A stretch of 64,000 bases of DNA, taken from NCBI GenBank assembly GCA_916610825.1, contig CAKAJK010000008.1, positions 274,857 through 338,856 on the forward strand. The letters run 5' to 3'. The first letter of the stretch is position 1. Each line of letters begins with the position of its first letter. Positions 23,486 through 38,300 of this stretch are shown in pieces. Source of the DNA: Haliclystus octoradiatus. Taxonomy: Eukaryota; Cnidaria; Staurozoa; Stauromedusae; Haliclystidae. The position numbers and the translations under genes were made by a program. The notes beneath the pieces are model-generated. The model worked only from the letters and a program-made list of their open reading frames with translations, did no database searches and was not told where the DNA came from.

Positions 23486-25134
23486 TAACTCGAGAAATTC
23501 TTGTTTTAGTTTGACTTACAAAACTTTGTTAAAATTCGAAATTTCAAAACTGTACATTTTAAACTTTTGAGAACATTATTCTTGTTCACAATTTTGCACT
23601 GATTCCAAATATACTATTTGTGAAATGATTGCTCAACTATAACTCGAGTAATTCGTGTTTGAAGATTTCCTTTGTTTAAAGTTGAAAATTTGAAACTGTA
23701 AAATAGAAGTTTTGAATACAATATTCTTGTTCAGAATTTTTCACTGATTCCAAATATACTATTTGTGAAACGATTACGCCATTATAACTCGAGAAATTGT
23801 TGTTTTAGTTTGACGTACAAAACTTTGTTAAAATTCGAAATTTCAAAACTGTACATTTTAAACTTTTGAGAACATTTTTCTTGTTCAGAATTTTGCACTG
23901 ATTCCAAATATACTATTTGTGAAATGATTGCTCAACTATAACTCGAGTAATTCGTGTTTGAAGATTTCCTTTGTTTAAAGTTGAAAATTTGAAACTGTAA
24001 AATAGAAGTTTTGAATACAATATTCTTGTTCAAAATTTTTCACTGATTCCAAATATACTATTTGTGAAACGATTACGCCATTATAACTCGAGAAATTGTT
24101 GTTTTAGTTTGACGTACAAAACTTTGTTAAAATTCGAAATTTCAAAACTGTGCATTTTAAACTTTTGAGAACATTATTCTTGTTCAGAATTTTGCACTGA
24201 TTCCAAATATACTATTTGTGAAATGATTGCTCAACTATAACTCGAGTAATTCATGTTTGAAGATTTCTTTTGTTTAAAGTTGAAAATTTGAAACTGTAAA
24301 ATATAAGTTTTGAATACAATATTCTTGTTCAGAATTTTTCACTGATTCCAAATATACTATTTGTGAAACGATTACGCCATTATAACTCGAGAAATTGTTG
24401 TTTTAGTTTGACGTACAAAACTTTGTTAAAATTCGAAATTTCAAAACTGTACATTTTAAACTTTTGAGAACATTTTTCTTGTTCAGAATTTTGCACTGAT
24501 TCCAAATATACTATTTGTGAAATGATTGCTCAACTATAACTCGAGTAATTCGTGTTTGAAGATTTCTTTTGTTTAAAGTTGAAAATTTGAAACTGTAAAA
24601 TATAAGTTTTGAATACAATATTCTTGTTCAGAATTTTTCACTGATTCCAAATATACTATTTGTGAAACGATTACGCCATTATAACTCGAGAAATTGTTGT
24701 TTTAGTTTGACGTACAAAACTTTGTTAAAATTCGAAATTTTAAAACTGTGCATTGTAAACTTTTGAGAACATTATTCTTGTTCAGAATTTTGCACTGATT
24801 CCAAATATACTATTTGTGAAACGATTACGCCATTATAACTCGAGAAATTGTTGTTTTAGTTTGACGTACAAAACTTTGTTAAAATTCGAAATTTCAAAAC
24901 TGTACATTTTAAACTTTTGAGAACATTTTTCTTGTTCAGAATTTTGCACTGATTCCAAATATACTATTTGTGAAATGATTGCTCAACTATAACTCGAGTA
25001 ATTTGTGTTTGAAGATTTCCTTTGTTTAAAGTTGAAAATTTGAAACTGTAAAATAGAAGTTTTGAATACAATATTCTTGTTTAGAATTTTTCACTGATTC
25101 CAAATATACTATTTGTGAAACGATTACGCCATTA
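23486..25134 (+). repeat. 1649-bp block duplicated from, or to, 13764-15412
   Basis: Order A2 B1 A1 B1 A3 B2 (AATTCATGTTTG) A1 B2 A4 (GAAATTTTAAAAC) A1 B1 (AATTTGTG, TTTAG) is the same, with the same private marks, as 13764-15412 at an offset of 9722 bp. By eye the one clear difference is TAACTCCAG at 15268 against TAACTCGAG at 24990. Monomers on either side do not match, so both ends of the duplicated block are defined. A third copy, lacking 453 bp, starts at 54626. Confidence 0.88.
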
Positions 25135-26040
25135 TAACTCGAGAAATTGTTGTTTTAGTTTGACGTACAAAACTTTGTTAAAATTCGAAATTTCAAAACT
25201 GTACATTTTAAACTTTTGAGAACATTATTCTTGTTCAGAATTTTGCACTGATTCCAAATATACTATTTGTAAAATGATTGCTCAACTATAACTCGAGAAA
25301 TTGTTGTTTTAGTTTGACGTACAAAACTTTGTTAAAATTCGAAATTTCAAAACTGTACATTTTAAACTTTTGAGAACATTTTTCTTGTTCAGAATTTTGC
25401 ACTGATTCCAAATATACTATTTGTGAAATGATTGCTCAACTATAACTCGAGTAATTCGTGTTTGAAGATTTCCTTTGTTTAAAGTTGAAAATTTGAAACT
25501 GTAAAATAGAAGTTTTGAATACAATATTCTTGTTCAGAATTTTTCACTGATTCCAAATATACTATTTGTGAAACGATTACGCCATTATAACTCGAGAAAT
25601 TGTTGTTTTAGTTTGACGTACAAAACTTTGTTAAAATTCGAAATTTCAAAACTGTGCATTGTAAACTTTTGAGAACATTATTCTTGTTCAGAATTTTGCA
25701 CTGATTCCAAATATACTATTTGTGAAACGATTACGCCATTATAACTCGAGAAATTGTTGTTTTAGTTTGACGTACAAAACTTTGTTAAAATTCGAAATTT
25801 CAAAACTGTACATTTTAAACTTTTGAGAACATTTTTCTTGTTCAGAATTTTGCACTGATTCCAAATATACTATTTGTGAAATGATTGCTCAACTATAACT
25901 CGAGTAATTCGTGTTTGAAGATTTCCTTTGTTTAAAGTTGAAAATTTGAAACTGTAAAATAGAAGTTTTGAATACAATATTCTTGTTCAGAATTTTTCAC
26001 TGATTCCAAATATACTACTTGTGAAACGATTACGCCATTA
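25135..26040 (+). repeat. Transition from dimer family to A4/B3 family, with hybrid monomer
   Basis: Order is an A with GTACATTTT, ACATTATT and TTTGTAAAATG (25135), hybrid A (25289), B1 (25443), A4 (25588), A1 (25742), and the first B3 (25896). The hybrid starts with the B-type head TGATTGCTCAACTA and switches to AAATTGTTG within TAACTCGAG at 25289-25297. The corresponding stretch at 55822-56573 reads A, B1, A4, A1, B1, so the hybrid is what a 299-bp deletion of B1+A4 across the shared TAACTCGAG would leave. From 25896 onward nearly all B monomers carry TACTACTTG. Confidence 0.85.
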
Positions 26041-29000
26041 TAACTCGAGAAATTGTTGTTTTAGTTTGACGTACAAAACTTTGTTAAAATTCGAAATTTC
26101 AAAACTGTGCATTGTAAACTTTTGAGAACATTATTCTTGTTCAGAATTTTGCACTGATTCCAAATATACTATTTGTGAAACGATTACGCCATTATAACTC
26201 GAGAAATTGTTGTTTTAGTTTTACGTACAAAACTTTGTTAAAATTCGAAATTTCAAAACTGTACATTTTAAACTTTTGAGAACATTTTTCTTGTTCAGAA
26301 TTTTGCACTGATTCCAAATATACTATTTGTGAAATGATTGCTCAACTATAACTCGAGTAATTCGTGTTTGAAGATTTCCTTTGTTTAAAGTTGAAATTTT
26401 GAAACTGTAAAATAGAAGTTTTGAATACAATATTCTTGTTCAGAATTTTTCACTGATTCCAAATATACTACTTGTGAAACGATTACGCCATTATAACTCG
26501 AGAAATTGTTGTTTTAGTTTGACGTACAAAACTTTCTTAAAATTCGAAATTTCAAAACTGTACATTTTAAACTTTTGAGAACATTATTCTTGTTCAGAAT
26601 TTTGCACTGATTCCAAATATACTATTTGTGAAATGATTGCTCAACTATAACTCGAGTAATTCGTGTTTGAAGATTTCCTTTGTTTAAAGTTGAAAATTTG
26701 AAACTGTAAAATAGAAGTTTTGAATACAATATTCTTGTTCAGAATTTTTCACTGATTCCAAATATACTACTTGTGAAACGATTACGCCATTATAACTCGA
26801 GAAATTGTTGTTTTAGTTTGACGTACAAAACTTTGTTAAAATTCGAAATTTCAAAACTGTGCATTGTAAACTTTTGAGAACATTATTCTTGTTCAGAATT
26901 TTGCACTGATTCCAAATATACTATTTGTGAAACGATTACGCCATTATAACTCGAGAAATTGTTGTTTTAGTTTGACGTACAAAACTTTGTTAAAATTCGA
27001 AATTTCAAAACTGTACATTTTAAACTTTTGAGAACATTTTTCTTGTTCAGAATTTTGCACTGATTCCAAATATACTATTTGTGAAATGATTGCTCAACTA
27101 TAACTCGAGTAATTCGTGTTTGAAGATTTCCTTTGTTTAAAGTTGAAAATTTGAAACTGTAAAATAGAAGTTTTGAATACAATATTCTTGTTCAGAATTT
27201 TTCACTGATTCCAAATATACTACTTGTGAAACGATTACGCCATTATAACTCGAGAAATTGTTGTTTTAGTTTGACGTACAAAACTTTGTTAAAATTCGAA
27301 ATTTCAAAACTGTGCATTGTAAACTTTTGAGAACATTATTCTTGTTCAGAATTTTGCACTGATTCCAAATATACTATTTGTGAAATGATTGCTCAACTAT
27401 AACTCGAGTAATTCGTGTTTGAAGATTTCCTTTGTTTAAAGTTGAAAATTTGAAACTGTAAAATAGAAGTTTTGAATACAATATTCTTGTTCAGAATTTT
27501 TCACTGATTCCAAATATACTACTTGTGAAACGATTACGCCATTATAACTCGAGAAATTGTTGTTTTAGTTTGACGTACAAAACTTTCTTAAAATTCGAAA
27601 TTTCAAAACTGTACATTTTAAACTTTTGAGAACATTATTCTTGTTCAGAATTTTGCACTGATTCCAAATATACTATTTGTGAAATGATTGCTCAACTATA
27701 ACTCGAGTAATTCGTGTTTGAAGATTTCCTTTGTTTAAAGTTGAAAATTTGAAACTGTAAAATAGAAGTTTTGAATACAATATTCTTGTTCAGAATTTTT
27801 CACTGATTCCAAATATACTACTTGTGAAACGATTACGCCATTATAACTCGAGAAATTGTTGTTTTAGTTTGACGTACAAAACTTTGTTAAAATTCGAAAT
27901 TTCAAAACTGTGCATTGTAAACTTTTGAGAACATTATTCTTGTTCAGAATTTTGCACTGATTCCAAATATACTATTTGTGAAACGATTACGCCATTATAA
28001 CTCGAGAAATTGTTGTTTTAGTTTTACGTACAAAACTTTGTTAAAATTCGAAATTTCAAAACTGTACATTTTAAACTTTTGAGAACATTTTTCTTGTTCA
28101 GAATTTTGCACTGATTCCAAATATACTATTTGTGAAATGATTGCTCAACTATAACTCGAGTAATTCGTGTTTGAAGATTTCCTTTGTTTAAAGTTGAAAA
28201 TTTGAAACTGTAAAATAGAAGTTTTGAATACAATATTCTTGTTCAGAATTTTTCACTGATTCCAAATATACTACTTGTGAAACGATTACGCCATTATAAC
28301 TCGAGAAATTGTTGTTTTAGTTTGACGTACAAAACTTTGTTAAAATTCGAAATTTCAAAACTGTGCATTGTAAACTTTTGAGAACATTATTCTTGTTCAG
28401 AATTTTGCACTGATTCCAAATATACTATTTGTGAAATGATTGCTCAACTATAACTCGAGTAATTCGTGTTTGAAGATTTCCTTTGTTTAAAGTTGAAAAT
28501 TTGAAACTGTAAAATAGAAGTTTTGAATACAATATTCTTGTTCAGAATTTTTCACTGATTCCAAATATACTACTTGTGAAACGATTACGCCATTATAACT
28601 CGAGAAATTGTTGTTTTAGTTTGACGTACAAAACTTTCTTAAAATTCGAAATTTCAAAACTGTACATTTTAAACTTTTGAGAACATTATTCTTGTTCAGA
28701 ATTTTGCACTGATTCCAAATATACTATTTGTGAAATGATTGCTCAACTATAACTCGAGTAATTCGTGTTTGAAGATTTCCTTTGTTTAAAGTTGAAAATT
28801 TGAAACTGTAAAATAGAAGTTTTGAATACAATATTCTTGTTCAGAATTTTTCACTGATTCCAAATATACTACTTGTGAAACGATTACGCCATTATAACTC
28901 GAGAAATTGTTGTTTTAGTTTGACGTACAAAACTTTGTTAAAATTCGAAATTTCAAAACTGTGCATTGTAAACTTTTGAGAACATTATTCTTGTTCAGAA

Positions 29001-32000
29001 TTTTGCACTGATTCCAAATATACTATTTGTGAAACGATTACGCCATTATAACTCGAGAAATTGTTGTTTTAGTTTTACGTACAAAACTTTGTTAAAATTC
29101 GAAATTTCAAAACTGTACATTTTAAACTTTTGAGAACATTTTTCTTGTTCAGAATTTTGCACTGATTCCAAATATACTATTTGTGAAATGATTGCTCAAC
29201 TATAACTCGAGTAATTCGTGTTTGAAGATTTCCTTTGTTTAAAGTTGAAAATTTGAAACTGTAAAATAGAAGTTTTGAATACAATATTCTTGTTCAGAAT
29301 TTTTCACTGATTCCAAATATACTACTTGTGAAACGATTACGCCATTATAACTCGAGAAATTGTTGTTTTAGTTTGACGTACAAAACTTTCTTAAAATTCG
29401 AAATTTCAAAACTGTACATTTTAAACTTTTGAGAACATTATTCTTGTTCAGAATTTTGCACTGATTCCAAATATACTATTTGTGAAATGATTGCTCAACT
29501 ATAACTCGAGTAATTCGTGTTTGAAGATTTCCTTTGTTTAAAGTTGAAAATTTGAAACTGTAAAATAGAAGTTTTGAATACAATATTCTTGTTCAGAATT
29601 TTTCACTGATTCCAAATATACTACTTGTGAAACGATTACGCCATTATAACTCGAGAAATTGTTGTTTTAGTTTGACGTACAAAACTTTGTTAAAATTCGA
29701 AATTTCAAAACTGTGCATTGTAAACTTTTGAGAACATTATTCTTGTTCAGAATTTTGCACTGATTCCAAATATACTATTTGTGAAACGATTACGCCATTA
29801 TAACTCGAGAAATTGTTGTTTTAGTTTGACGTACAAAACTTTGTTAAAATTCGAAATTTCAAAACTGTACATTTTAAACTTTTGAGAACATTTTTCTTGT
29901 TCAGAATTTTGCACTGATTCCAAATATACTATTTGTGAAATGATTGCTCAACTATAACTCGAGTAATTCGTGTTTGAAGATTTCCTTTGTTTAAAGTTGA
30001 AAATTTGAAACTGTAAAATAGAAGTTTTGAATACAATATTCTTGTTCAGAATTTTTCACTGATTCCAAATATACTACTTGTGAAACGATTACGCCATTAT
30101 AACTCGAGAAATTGTTGTTTTAGTTTGACGTACAAAACTTTGTTAAAATTCGAAATTTCAAAACTGTGCATTGTAAACTTTTGAGAACATTATTCTTGTT
30201 CAGAATTTTGCACTGATTCCAAATATACTATTTGTGAAACGATTACGCCATTATAACTCGAGAAATTGTTGTTTTAGTTTTACTTACAAAAATTTGTTAA
30301 AATTCGAAATTTCAAAACTGTACATTTTAAACTTTTGAGAACATTTTTCTTGTTCAGAATTTTGCACTGATTCCAAATATACTATTTGTGAAATGATTGC
30401 TCAACTATAACTCGAGTAATTCGTGTTTGAAGATTTCCTTTGTTTAAAGTTGAAAATTTGAAACTGTAAAATAGAAGTTTTGAATACAATATTCTTGTTC
30501 AGAATTTTTCACTGATTCCAAATATACTACTTGTGAAACGATTACGCCATTATAACTCGAGAAATTGTTGTTTTAGTTTGACGTACAAAACTTTCTTAAA
30601 ATTCGAAATTTCAAAACTGTACATTTTAAACTTTTGAGAACATTATTCTTGTTCAGAATTTTGCACTGATTCCAAATATACTATTTGTGAAACGATTACG
30701 CCATTATAACTCGAGAAATTGTTGTTTTAGTTTTACGTACAAAACTTTGTTAAAATTCGAAATTTCAAAACTGTACATTTTAAACTTTTGAGAACATTTT
30801 TCTTGTTCAGAATTTTGCACTGATTCCAAATATACTATTTGTGAAATGATTGCTCAACTATAACTCGAGTAATTCGTGTTTGAAGATTTCCTTTGTTTAA
30901 AGTTGAAAATTTGAAACTGTAAAATAGAAGTTTTGAATACAATATTCTTGTTCAGAATTTTTCACTGATTCCAAATATACTACTTGTGAAACGATTACGC
31001 CATTATAACTCGAGAAATTGTTGTTTTAGTTTGACGTACAAAACTTTCTTAAAATTCGAAATTTCAAAACTGTACATTTTAAACTTTTGAGAACATTATT
31101 CTTGTTCAGAATTTTGCACTGATTCCAAATATACTATTTGTGAAATGATTGCTCAACTATAACTCGAGTAATTCGTGTTTGAAGATTTCCTTTGTTTAAA
31201 GTTGAAAATTTGAAACTGTAAAATAGAAGTTTTGAATACAATATTCTTGTTCATAATTTTTCACTGATTCCAAATATACTACTTGTGAAACGATTACGCC
31301 ATTATAACTCGAGGAATTGTTGTTTTAGTTTGACGTACAAAACTTTGTTAAAATTCGAAATTTCAAAACTGTGCATTGTAAACTTTTGAGAACATTATTC
31401 TTGTTCAGAATTTTGCACTGATTCCAAATATACTATTTGTGAAACGATTACGCCATTATAACTCGAGAAATTGTTGTTTTAGTTTGACGTACAAAACTTT
31501 GTTAAAATTCGAAATTTCAAAACTGTACATTTTAAACTTTTGAGAACATTTTTCTTGTTCACAATTTTGCACTGATTCCAAATATACTATTTGTGAAATG
31601 ATTGCTCAACTATAACTCGAGTAATTCGTGTTTGAAGATTTCCTTTGTTTAAAGTTGAAAATTTGAAACTGTAAAATAGAAGTTTTGAATACAATATTCT
31701 TGTTCAGAATTTTTCACTGATTCCAAATATACTACTTGTGAAACGATTACGCCATTATAACTCGAGAAATTGTTGTTTTAGTTTGACGTACAAAACTTTC
31801 TTAAAATTCGAAATTTCAAAACTGTACATTTTAAACTTTTGAGAACATTATTCTTGTTCAGAATTTTGCACTGATTCCAAATATACTATTTGTGAAATGA
31901 TTGCTCAACTATAACTCGAGTAATTCGTGTTTGAAGATTTCCTTTGTTTAAAGTTGAAAATTTGAAACTGTAAAATAGAAGTTTTGAATACAATATTCTT

Positions 32001-35000
32001 GTTCAGAATTTTTCACTGATTCCAAATATACTACTTGTGAAACGATTACGCCATTATAACTCGAGAAATTGTTGTTTTAGTTTGACGTACAAAACTTTCT
32101 TAAAATTCGAAATTTCAAAACTGTACATTTTAAACTTTTGAGAACATTATTCTTGTTCAGAATTTTGCACTGATTCCAAATATACTATTTGTGAAATGAT
32201 TGCTCAACTATAACTCGAGTAATTCGTGTTTGAAGATTTCCTTTGTTTAAAGTTGAAAATTTGAAACTGTAAAATAGAAGTTTTGAATACAATATTCTTG
32301 TTCAGAATTTTTCACTGATTCCAAATATACTACTTGTGAAACGATTACGCCATTATAACTCGAGAAATTGTTGTTTTAGTTTGACGTACAAAACTTTGTT
32401 AAAATTCGAAATTTCAAAACTGTGCATTGTAAACTTTTGAGAACATTATTCTTGTTCAGAATTTTGCACTGATTCCAAATATACTATTTGTGAAACGATT
32501 ACGCCATTATAACTCGAGAAATTGTTGTTTTAGTTTGACGTACAAAACTTTGTTAAAATTCGAAATTTCAAAACTGTACATTTTAAACTTTTGAGAACAT
32601 TTTTCTTGTTCAGAATTTTGCACTGATTCCAAATATACTATTTGTGAAATGATTGCTCAACTATAACTCGAGTAATTCGTGTTTGAAGATTTCCTTTGTT
32701 TAAAGTTGAAAATTTGAAACTGTAAAATAGAAGTTTTGAATACAATATTCTTGTTCAGAATTTTTCACTGATTCCAAATATACTACTTGTGAAACGATTA
32801 CGCCATTATAACTCGAGAAATTGTTGTTTTAGTTTGACGTACAAAACTTTGTTAAAATTCGAAATTTCAAAACTGTGCATTGTAAACTTTTGAGAACATT
32901 ATTCTTGTTCAGAATTTTGCACTGATTCCAAATATACTATTTGTGAAATGATTGCTCAACTATAACTCGAGTAATTCGTGTTTGAAGATTTCCTTTGTTT
33001 AAAGTTGAAAATTTGAAACTGTAAAATAGAAGTTTTGAATACAATATTCTTGTTCAGAATTTTTCACTGATTCCAAATATACTACTTGTGAAACGATTAC
33101 GCCATTATAACTCGAGAAATTGTTGTTTTAGTTTGACGTACAAAACTTTCTTAAAATTCGAAATTTCAAAACTGTACATTTTAAACTTTTGAGAACATTA
33201 TTCTTGTTCAGAATTTTGCACTGATTCCAAATATACTATTTGTGAAATGATTGCTCAACTATAACTCGAGTAATTCGTGTTTGAAGATTTCCTTTGTTTA
33301 AAGTTGAAAATTTGAAACTGTAAAATAGAAGTTTTGAATACAATATTCTTGTTCAGAATTTTTCACTGATTCCAAATATACTACTTGTGAAACGATTACG
33401 CCATTATAACTCGAGAAATTGTTGTTTTAGTTTGACGTACAAAACTTTGTTAAAATTCGAAATTTCAAAACTGTGCATTGTAAACTTTTGAGAACATTAT
33501 TCTTGTTCAGAATTTTGCACTGATTCCAAATATACTATTTGTGAAACGATTACGCCATTATAACTCGAGAAATTGTTGTTTTAGTTTTACGTACAAAACT
33601 TTGTTAAAATTCGAAATTTCAAAACTGTACATTTTAAACTTTTGAGAACATTTTTCTTGTTCAGAATTTTGCACTGATTCCAAATATACTATTTGTGAAA
33701 TGATTGCTCAACTATAACTCGAGTAATTCGTGTTTGAAGATTTCCTTTGTTTAAAGTTGAAAATTTGAAACTGTAAAATAGAAGTTTTGAATACAATATT
33801 CTTGTTCAGAATTTTTCACTGATTCCAAATATACTACTTGTGAAACGATTACGCCATTATAACTCGAGAAATTGTTGTTTTAGTTTGACGTACAAAACTT
33901 TCTTAAAATTCGAAATTTCAAAACTGTACATTTTAAACTTTTGAGAACATTATTCTTGTTCAGAATTTTGCACTGATTCCAAATATACTATTTGTGAAAT
34001 GATTGCTCAACTATAACTCGAGTAATTCGTGTTTGAAGATTTCCTTTGTTTAAAGTTGAAAATTTGAAACTGTAAAATAGAAGTTTTGAATACAATATTC
34101 TTGTTCAGAATTTTTCACTGATTCCAAATATACTACTTGTGAAACGATTACGCCATTATAACTCGAGAAATTGTTGTTTTAGTTTGACGTACAAAACTTT
34201 GTTAAAATTCGAAATTTCAAAACTGTGCATTGTAAACTTTTGAGAACATTATTCTTGTTCAGAATTTTGCACTGATTCCAAATATACTATTTGTGAAACG
34301 ATTACGCCATTATAACTCGAGAAATTGTTGTTTTAGTTTGACGTACAAAACTTTGTTAAAATTCGAAATTTCAAAACTGTACATTTTAAACTTTTGAGAA
34401 CATTTTTCTTGTTCAGAATTTTGCACTGATTCCAAATATACTATTTGTGAAATGATTGCTCAACTATAACTCGAGTAATTCGTGTTTGAAGATTTCCTTT
34501 GTTTAAAGTTGAAAATTTGAAACTGTAAAATAGAAGTTTTGAATACAATATTCTTGTTCAGAATTTTTCACTGATTCCAAATATACTACTTGTGAAACGA
34601 TTACGCCATTATAACTCGAGAAATTGTTGTTTTAGTTTGACGTACAAAACTTTGTTAAAATTCGAAATTTCAAAACTGTGCATTGTAAACTTTTGAGAAC
34701 ATTATTCTTGTTCAGAATTTTGCACTGATTCCAAATATACTATTTGTGAAACGATTACGCCATTATAACTCGAGAAATTGTTGTTTTAGTTTTACGTACA
34801 AAACTTTGTTAAAATTCGAAATTTCAAAACTGTACATTTTAAACTTTTGAGAACATTTTTCTTGTTCAGAATTTTGCACTGATTCCAAATATACTATTTG
34901 TGAAATGATTGCTCAACTATAACTCGAGTAATTCGTGTTTGAAGATTTCCTTTGTTTAAAGTTGAAAATTTGAAACTGTAAAATAGAAGTTTTGAATACA

Positions 35001-35363
35001 ATATTCTTGTTCAGAATTTTTCACTGATTCCAAATATACTACTTGTGAAACGATTACGCCATTATAACTCGAGAAATTGTTGTTTTAGTTTGACGTACAA
35101 AACTTTCTTAAAATTCGAAATTTCAAAACTGTACATTTTAAACTTTTGAGAACATTATTCTTGTTCAGAATTTTGCACTGATTCCAAATATACTATTTGT
35201 GAAATGATTGCTCAACTATAACTCGAGTAATTCGTGTTTGAAGATTTCCTTTGTTTAAAGTTGAAAATTTGAAACTGTAAAATAGAAGTTTTGAATACAA
35301 TATTCTTGTTCAGAATTTTTCACTGATTCCAAATATACTACTTGTGAAACGATTACGCCATTA
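26041..35363 (+). repeat. A4/A5/A6/B3 HOR family, first part
   Basis: Units, each started at an A4: 26041 A4 A5 B3 A6 B3 (752) | 26793 A4 A1 B3 A4 B3 A6 B3 (1051) | 27844 A4 A5 B3 A4 B3 A6 B3 (1051) | 28895 A4 A5 B3 A6 B3 | 29647 A4 A1 B3 (453) | 30100 A4 A5 B3 A6 A5 B3 A6 B3 (1205) | 31305 A4 A1 B3 A6 B3 A6 B3 (1051) | 32356 A4 A1 B3 A4 B3 A6 B3 (1051) | 33407 A4 A5 B3 A6 B3 | 34159 A4 A1 B3 A4 A5 B3 A6 B3 (1205). A-A doublets are frequent, unlike the previous region. The A5 at 30254 has two private changes (TTTTACTTAC and AAAAATTTG). Confidence 0.87.
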
Positions 35364-38300
35364 TAACTCGAGAAATTGTTGTTTTAGTTTGACGTACAAA
35401 ACTTTGTTAAAATTCGAAATTTCAAAACTGTGCATTGTAAACTTTTGAGAACATTATTCTTGTTCAGAATTTTGCACTGATTCCAAATATACTATTTGTG
35501 AAACGATTACGCCATTATAACTCGAGAAATTGTTGTTTTAGTTTGACGTACAAAACTTTGTTAAAATTCGAAATTTCAAAACTGTACATTTTAAACTTTT
35601 GAGAACATTTTTCTTGTTCAGAATTTTGCACTGATTCCAAATATACTATTTGTGAAATGATTGCTCAACTATAACTCGAGTAATTCGTGTTTGAAGATTT
35701 CCTTTGTTTAAAGTTGAAAATTTGAAACTGTAAAATAGAAGTTTTGAATACAATATTCTTGTTCAGAATTTTTCACTGATTCCAAATATACTACTTGTGA
35801 AACGATTACGCCAATATAACTCGAGAAATTGTTGTTTTAGTTTGACGTACAAAACTTTCTTAAAATTCGAAATTTCAAAACTGTACATTTTAAACTTTTG
35901 AGAACATTATTCTTGTTCAGAATTTTGCACTGATTCCAAATATACTATTTGTGAAACGATTACGCCATTATAACTCGAGAAATTGTTGTTTTAGTTTTAC
36001 GTACAAAACTTTGTTAAAATTCGAAATTTCAAAACTGTACATTTTAAACTTTTGAGAACATTTTTCTTGTTCAGAATTTTGCACTGATTCCAAATATACT
36101 ATTTGTGAAATGATTGCTCAACTATAACTCGAGTAATTCGTGTTTGAAGATTTCCTTTGTTTAAAGTTGAAAATTTGAAACTGTAAAATAGAAGTTTTGA
36201 ATACAATATTCTTGTTCAGAATTTTTCACTGATTCCAAATATACTACTTGTGAAACGATTACGCCATTATAACTCGAGAAATTGTTGTTTTAGTTTGACG
36301 TACAAAACTTTCTTAAAATTCGAAATTTCAAAACTGTACATTTTAAACTTTTGAGAACATTATTCTTGTTCAGAATTTTGCACTGATTCCAAATATACTA
36401 TTTGTGAAATGATTGCTCAACTATAACTCGAGTAATTCGTGTTTGAAGATTTCCTTTGTTTAAAGTTGAAAATTTGAAACTGTAAAATAGAAGTTTTGAA
36501 TACAATATTCTTGTTCAGAATTTTTCACTGATTCCAAATATACTACTTGTGAAACGATTACGCCATTATAACTCGAGAAATTGTTGTTTTAGTTTGACGT
36601 ACAAAACTTTGTTAAAATTCGAAATTTCAAAACTGTGCATTGTAAACTTTTGAGAACATTATTCTTGTTCAGAATTTTGCACTGATTCCAAATATACTAT
36701 TTGTGAAACGATTACGCCATTATAACTCGAGAAATTGTTGTTTTAGTTTTACGTACAAAACTTTGTTAAAATTCGAAATTTCAAAACTGTACATTTTAAA
36801 CTTTTGAGAACATTATTCTTGTTCAGAATTTTGCACTGATTCCAAATATACTATTTGTGAAACGATTACGCCATTATAACTCGAGAAATTGTTGTTTTAG
36901 TTTTACGTACAAAACTTTGTTAAAATTCGAAATTTCAAAACTGTACATTTTAAACTTTTGAGAACATTTTTCTTGTTCAGAATTTTGCACTGATTCCAAA
37001 TATACTATTTGTGAAATGATTGCTCAACTATAACTCGAGTAATTCGTGTTTGAAGATTTCCTTTGTTTAAAGTTGAAAATTTGAAACTGTAAAATAGAAG
37101 TTTTGAATACAATATTCTTGTTCAGAATTTTTCACTGATTCCAAATATACTACTTGTGAAACGATTACGCCATTATAACTCGAGAAATTGTTGTTTTAGT
37201 TTGACGTACAAAACTTTCTTAAAATTCGAAATTTCAAAACTGTACATTTTAAACTTTTGAGAACATTTTTCTTGTTCAGAATTTTGCACTGATTCCAAAT
37301 ATACTATTTGTGAAATGATTGCTCAACTATAACTCGAGTAATTCGTGTTTGAAGATTTCCTTTGTTTAAAGTTGAAAATTTGAAACTGTAAAATAGAAGT
37401 TTTGAATACAATATTCTTGTTCAGAATTTTTCACTGATTCCAAATATACTACTTGTGAAACGATTACGCCATTATAACTCGAGAAATTGTTGTTTTAGTT
37501 TGACGTACAAAACTTTGTTAAAATTCGAAATTTCAAAACTGTGCATTGTAAACTTTTGAGAACATTATTCTTGTTCAGAATTTTGCACTGATTCCAAATA
37601 TACTATTTGTGAAACGATTACGCCATTATAACTCGAGAAATTGTTGTTTTAGTTTTACGTACAAAACTTTGTTAAAATTCGAAATTTCAAAACTGTACAT
37701 TTTAAACTTTTGAGAACATTTTTCTTGTTCAGAATTTTGCACTGATTCCAAATATACTATTTGTGAAATGATTGCTCAACTATAACTCGAGTAATTCGTG
37801 TTTGAAGATTTCCTTTGTTTAAAGTTGAAAATTTGAAACTGTAAAATAGAAGTTTTGAATACAATATTCTTGTTCAGAATTTTTCACTGATTCCAAATAT
37901 ACTACTTGTGAAACGATTACGCCATTATAACTCGAGAAATTGTTGTTTTAGTTTGACGTACAAAACTTTCTTAAAATTCGAAATTTCAAAACTGTACATT
38001 TTAAACTTTTGAGAACATTATTCTTGTTCAGAATTTTGCACTGATTCCAAATATACTATTTGTGAAATGATTGCTCAACTATAACTCGAGTAATTCGTGT
38101 TTGAAGATTTCCTTTGTTTAAAGTTGAAAATTTGAAACTGTAAAATAGAAGTTTTGTATACAATATTCTTGTTCAGAATTTTTCACTGATTCCAAATATA
38201 CTACTTGTGAAACGATTACGCCATTATAACTCGAGAAATTGTTGTTTTAGTTTGACGTACAAAACTTTGTTAAAATTCGAAATTTCAAAACTGTGCATTG

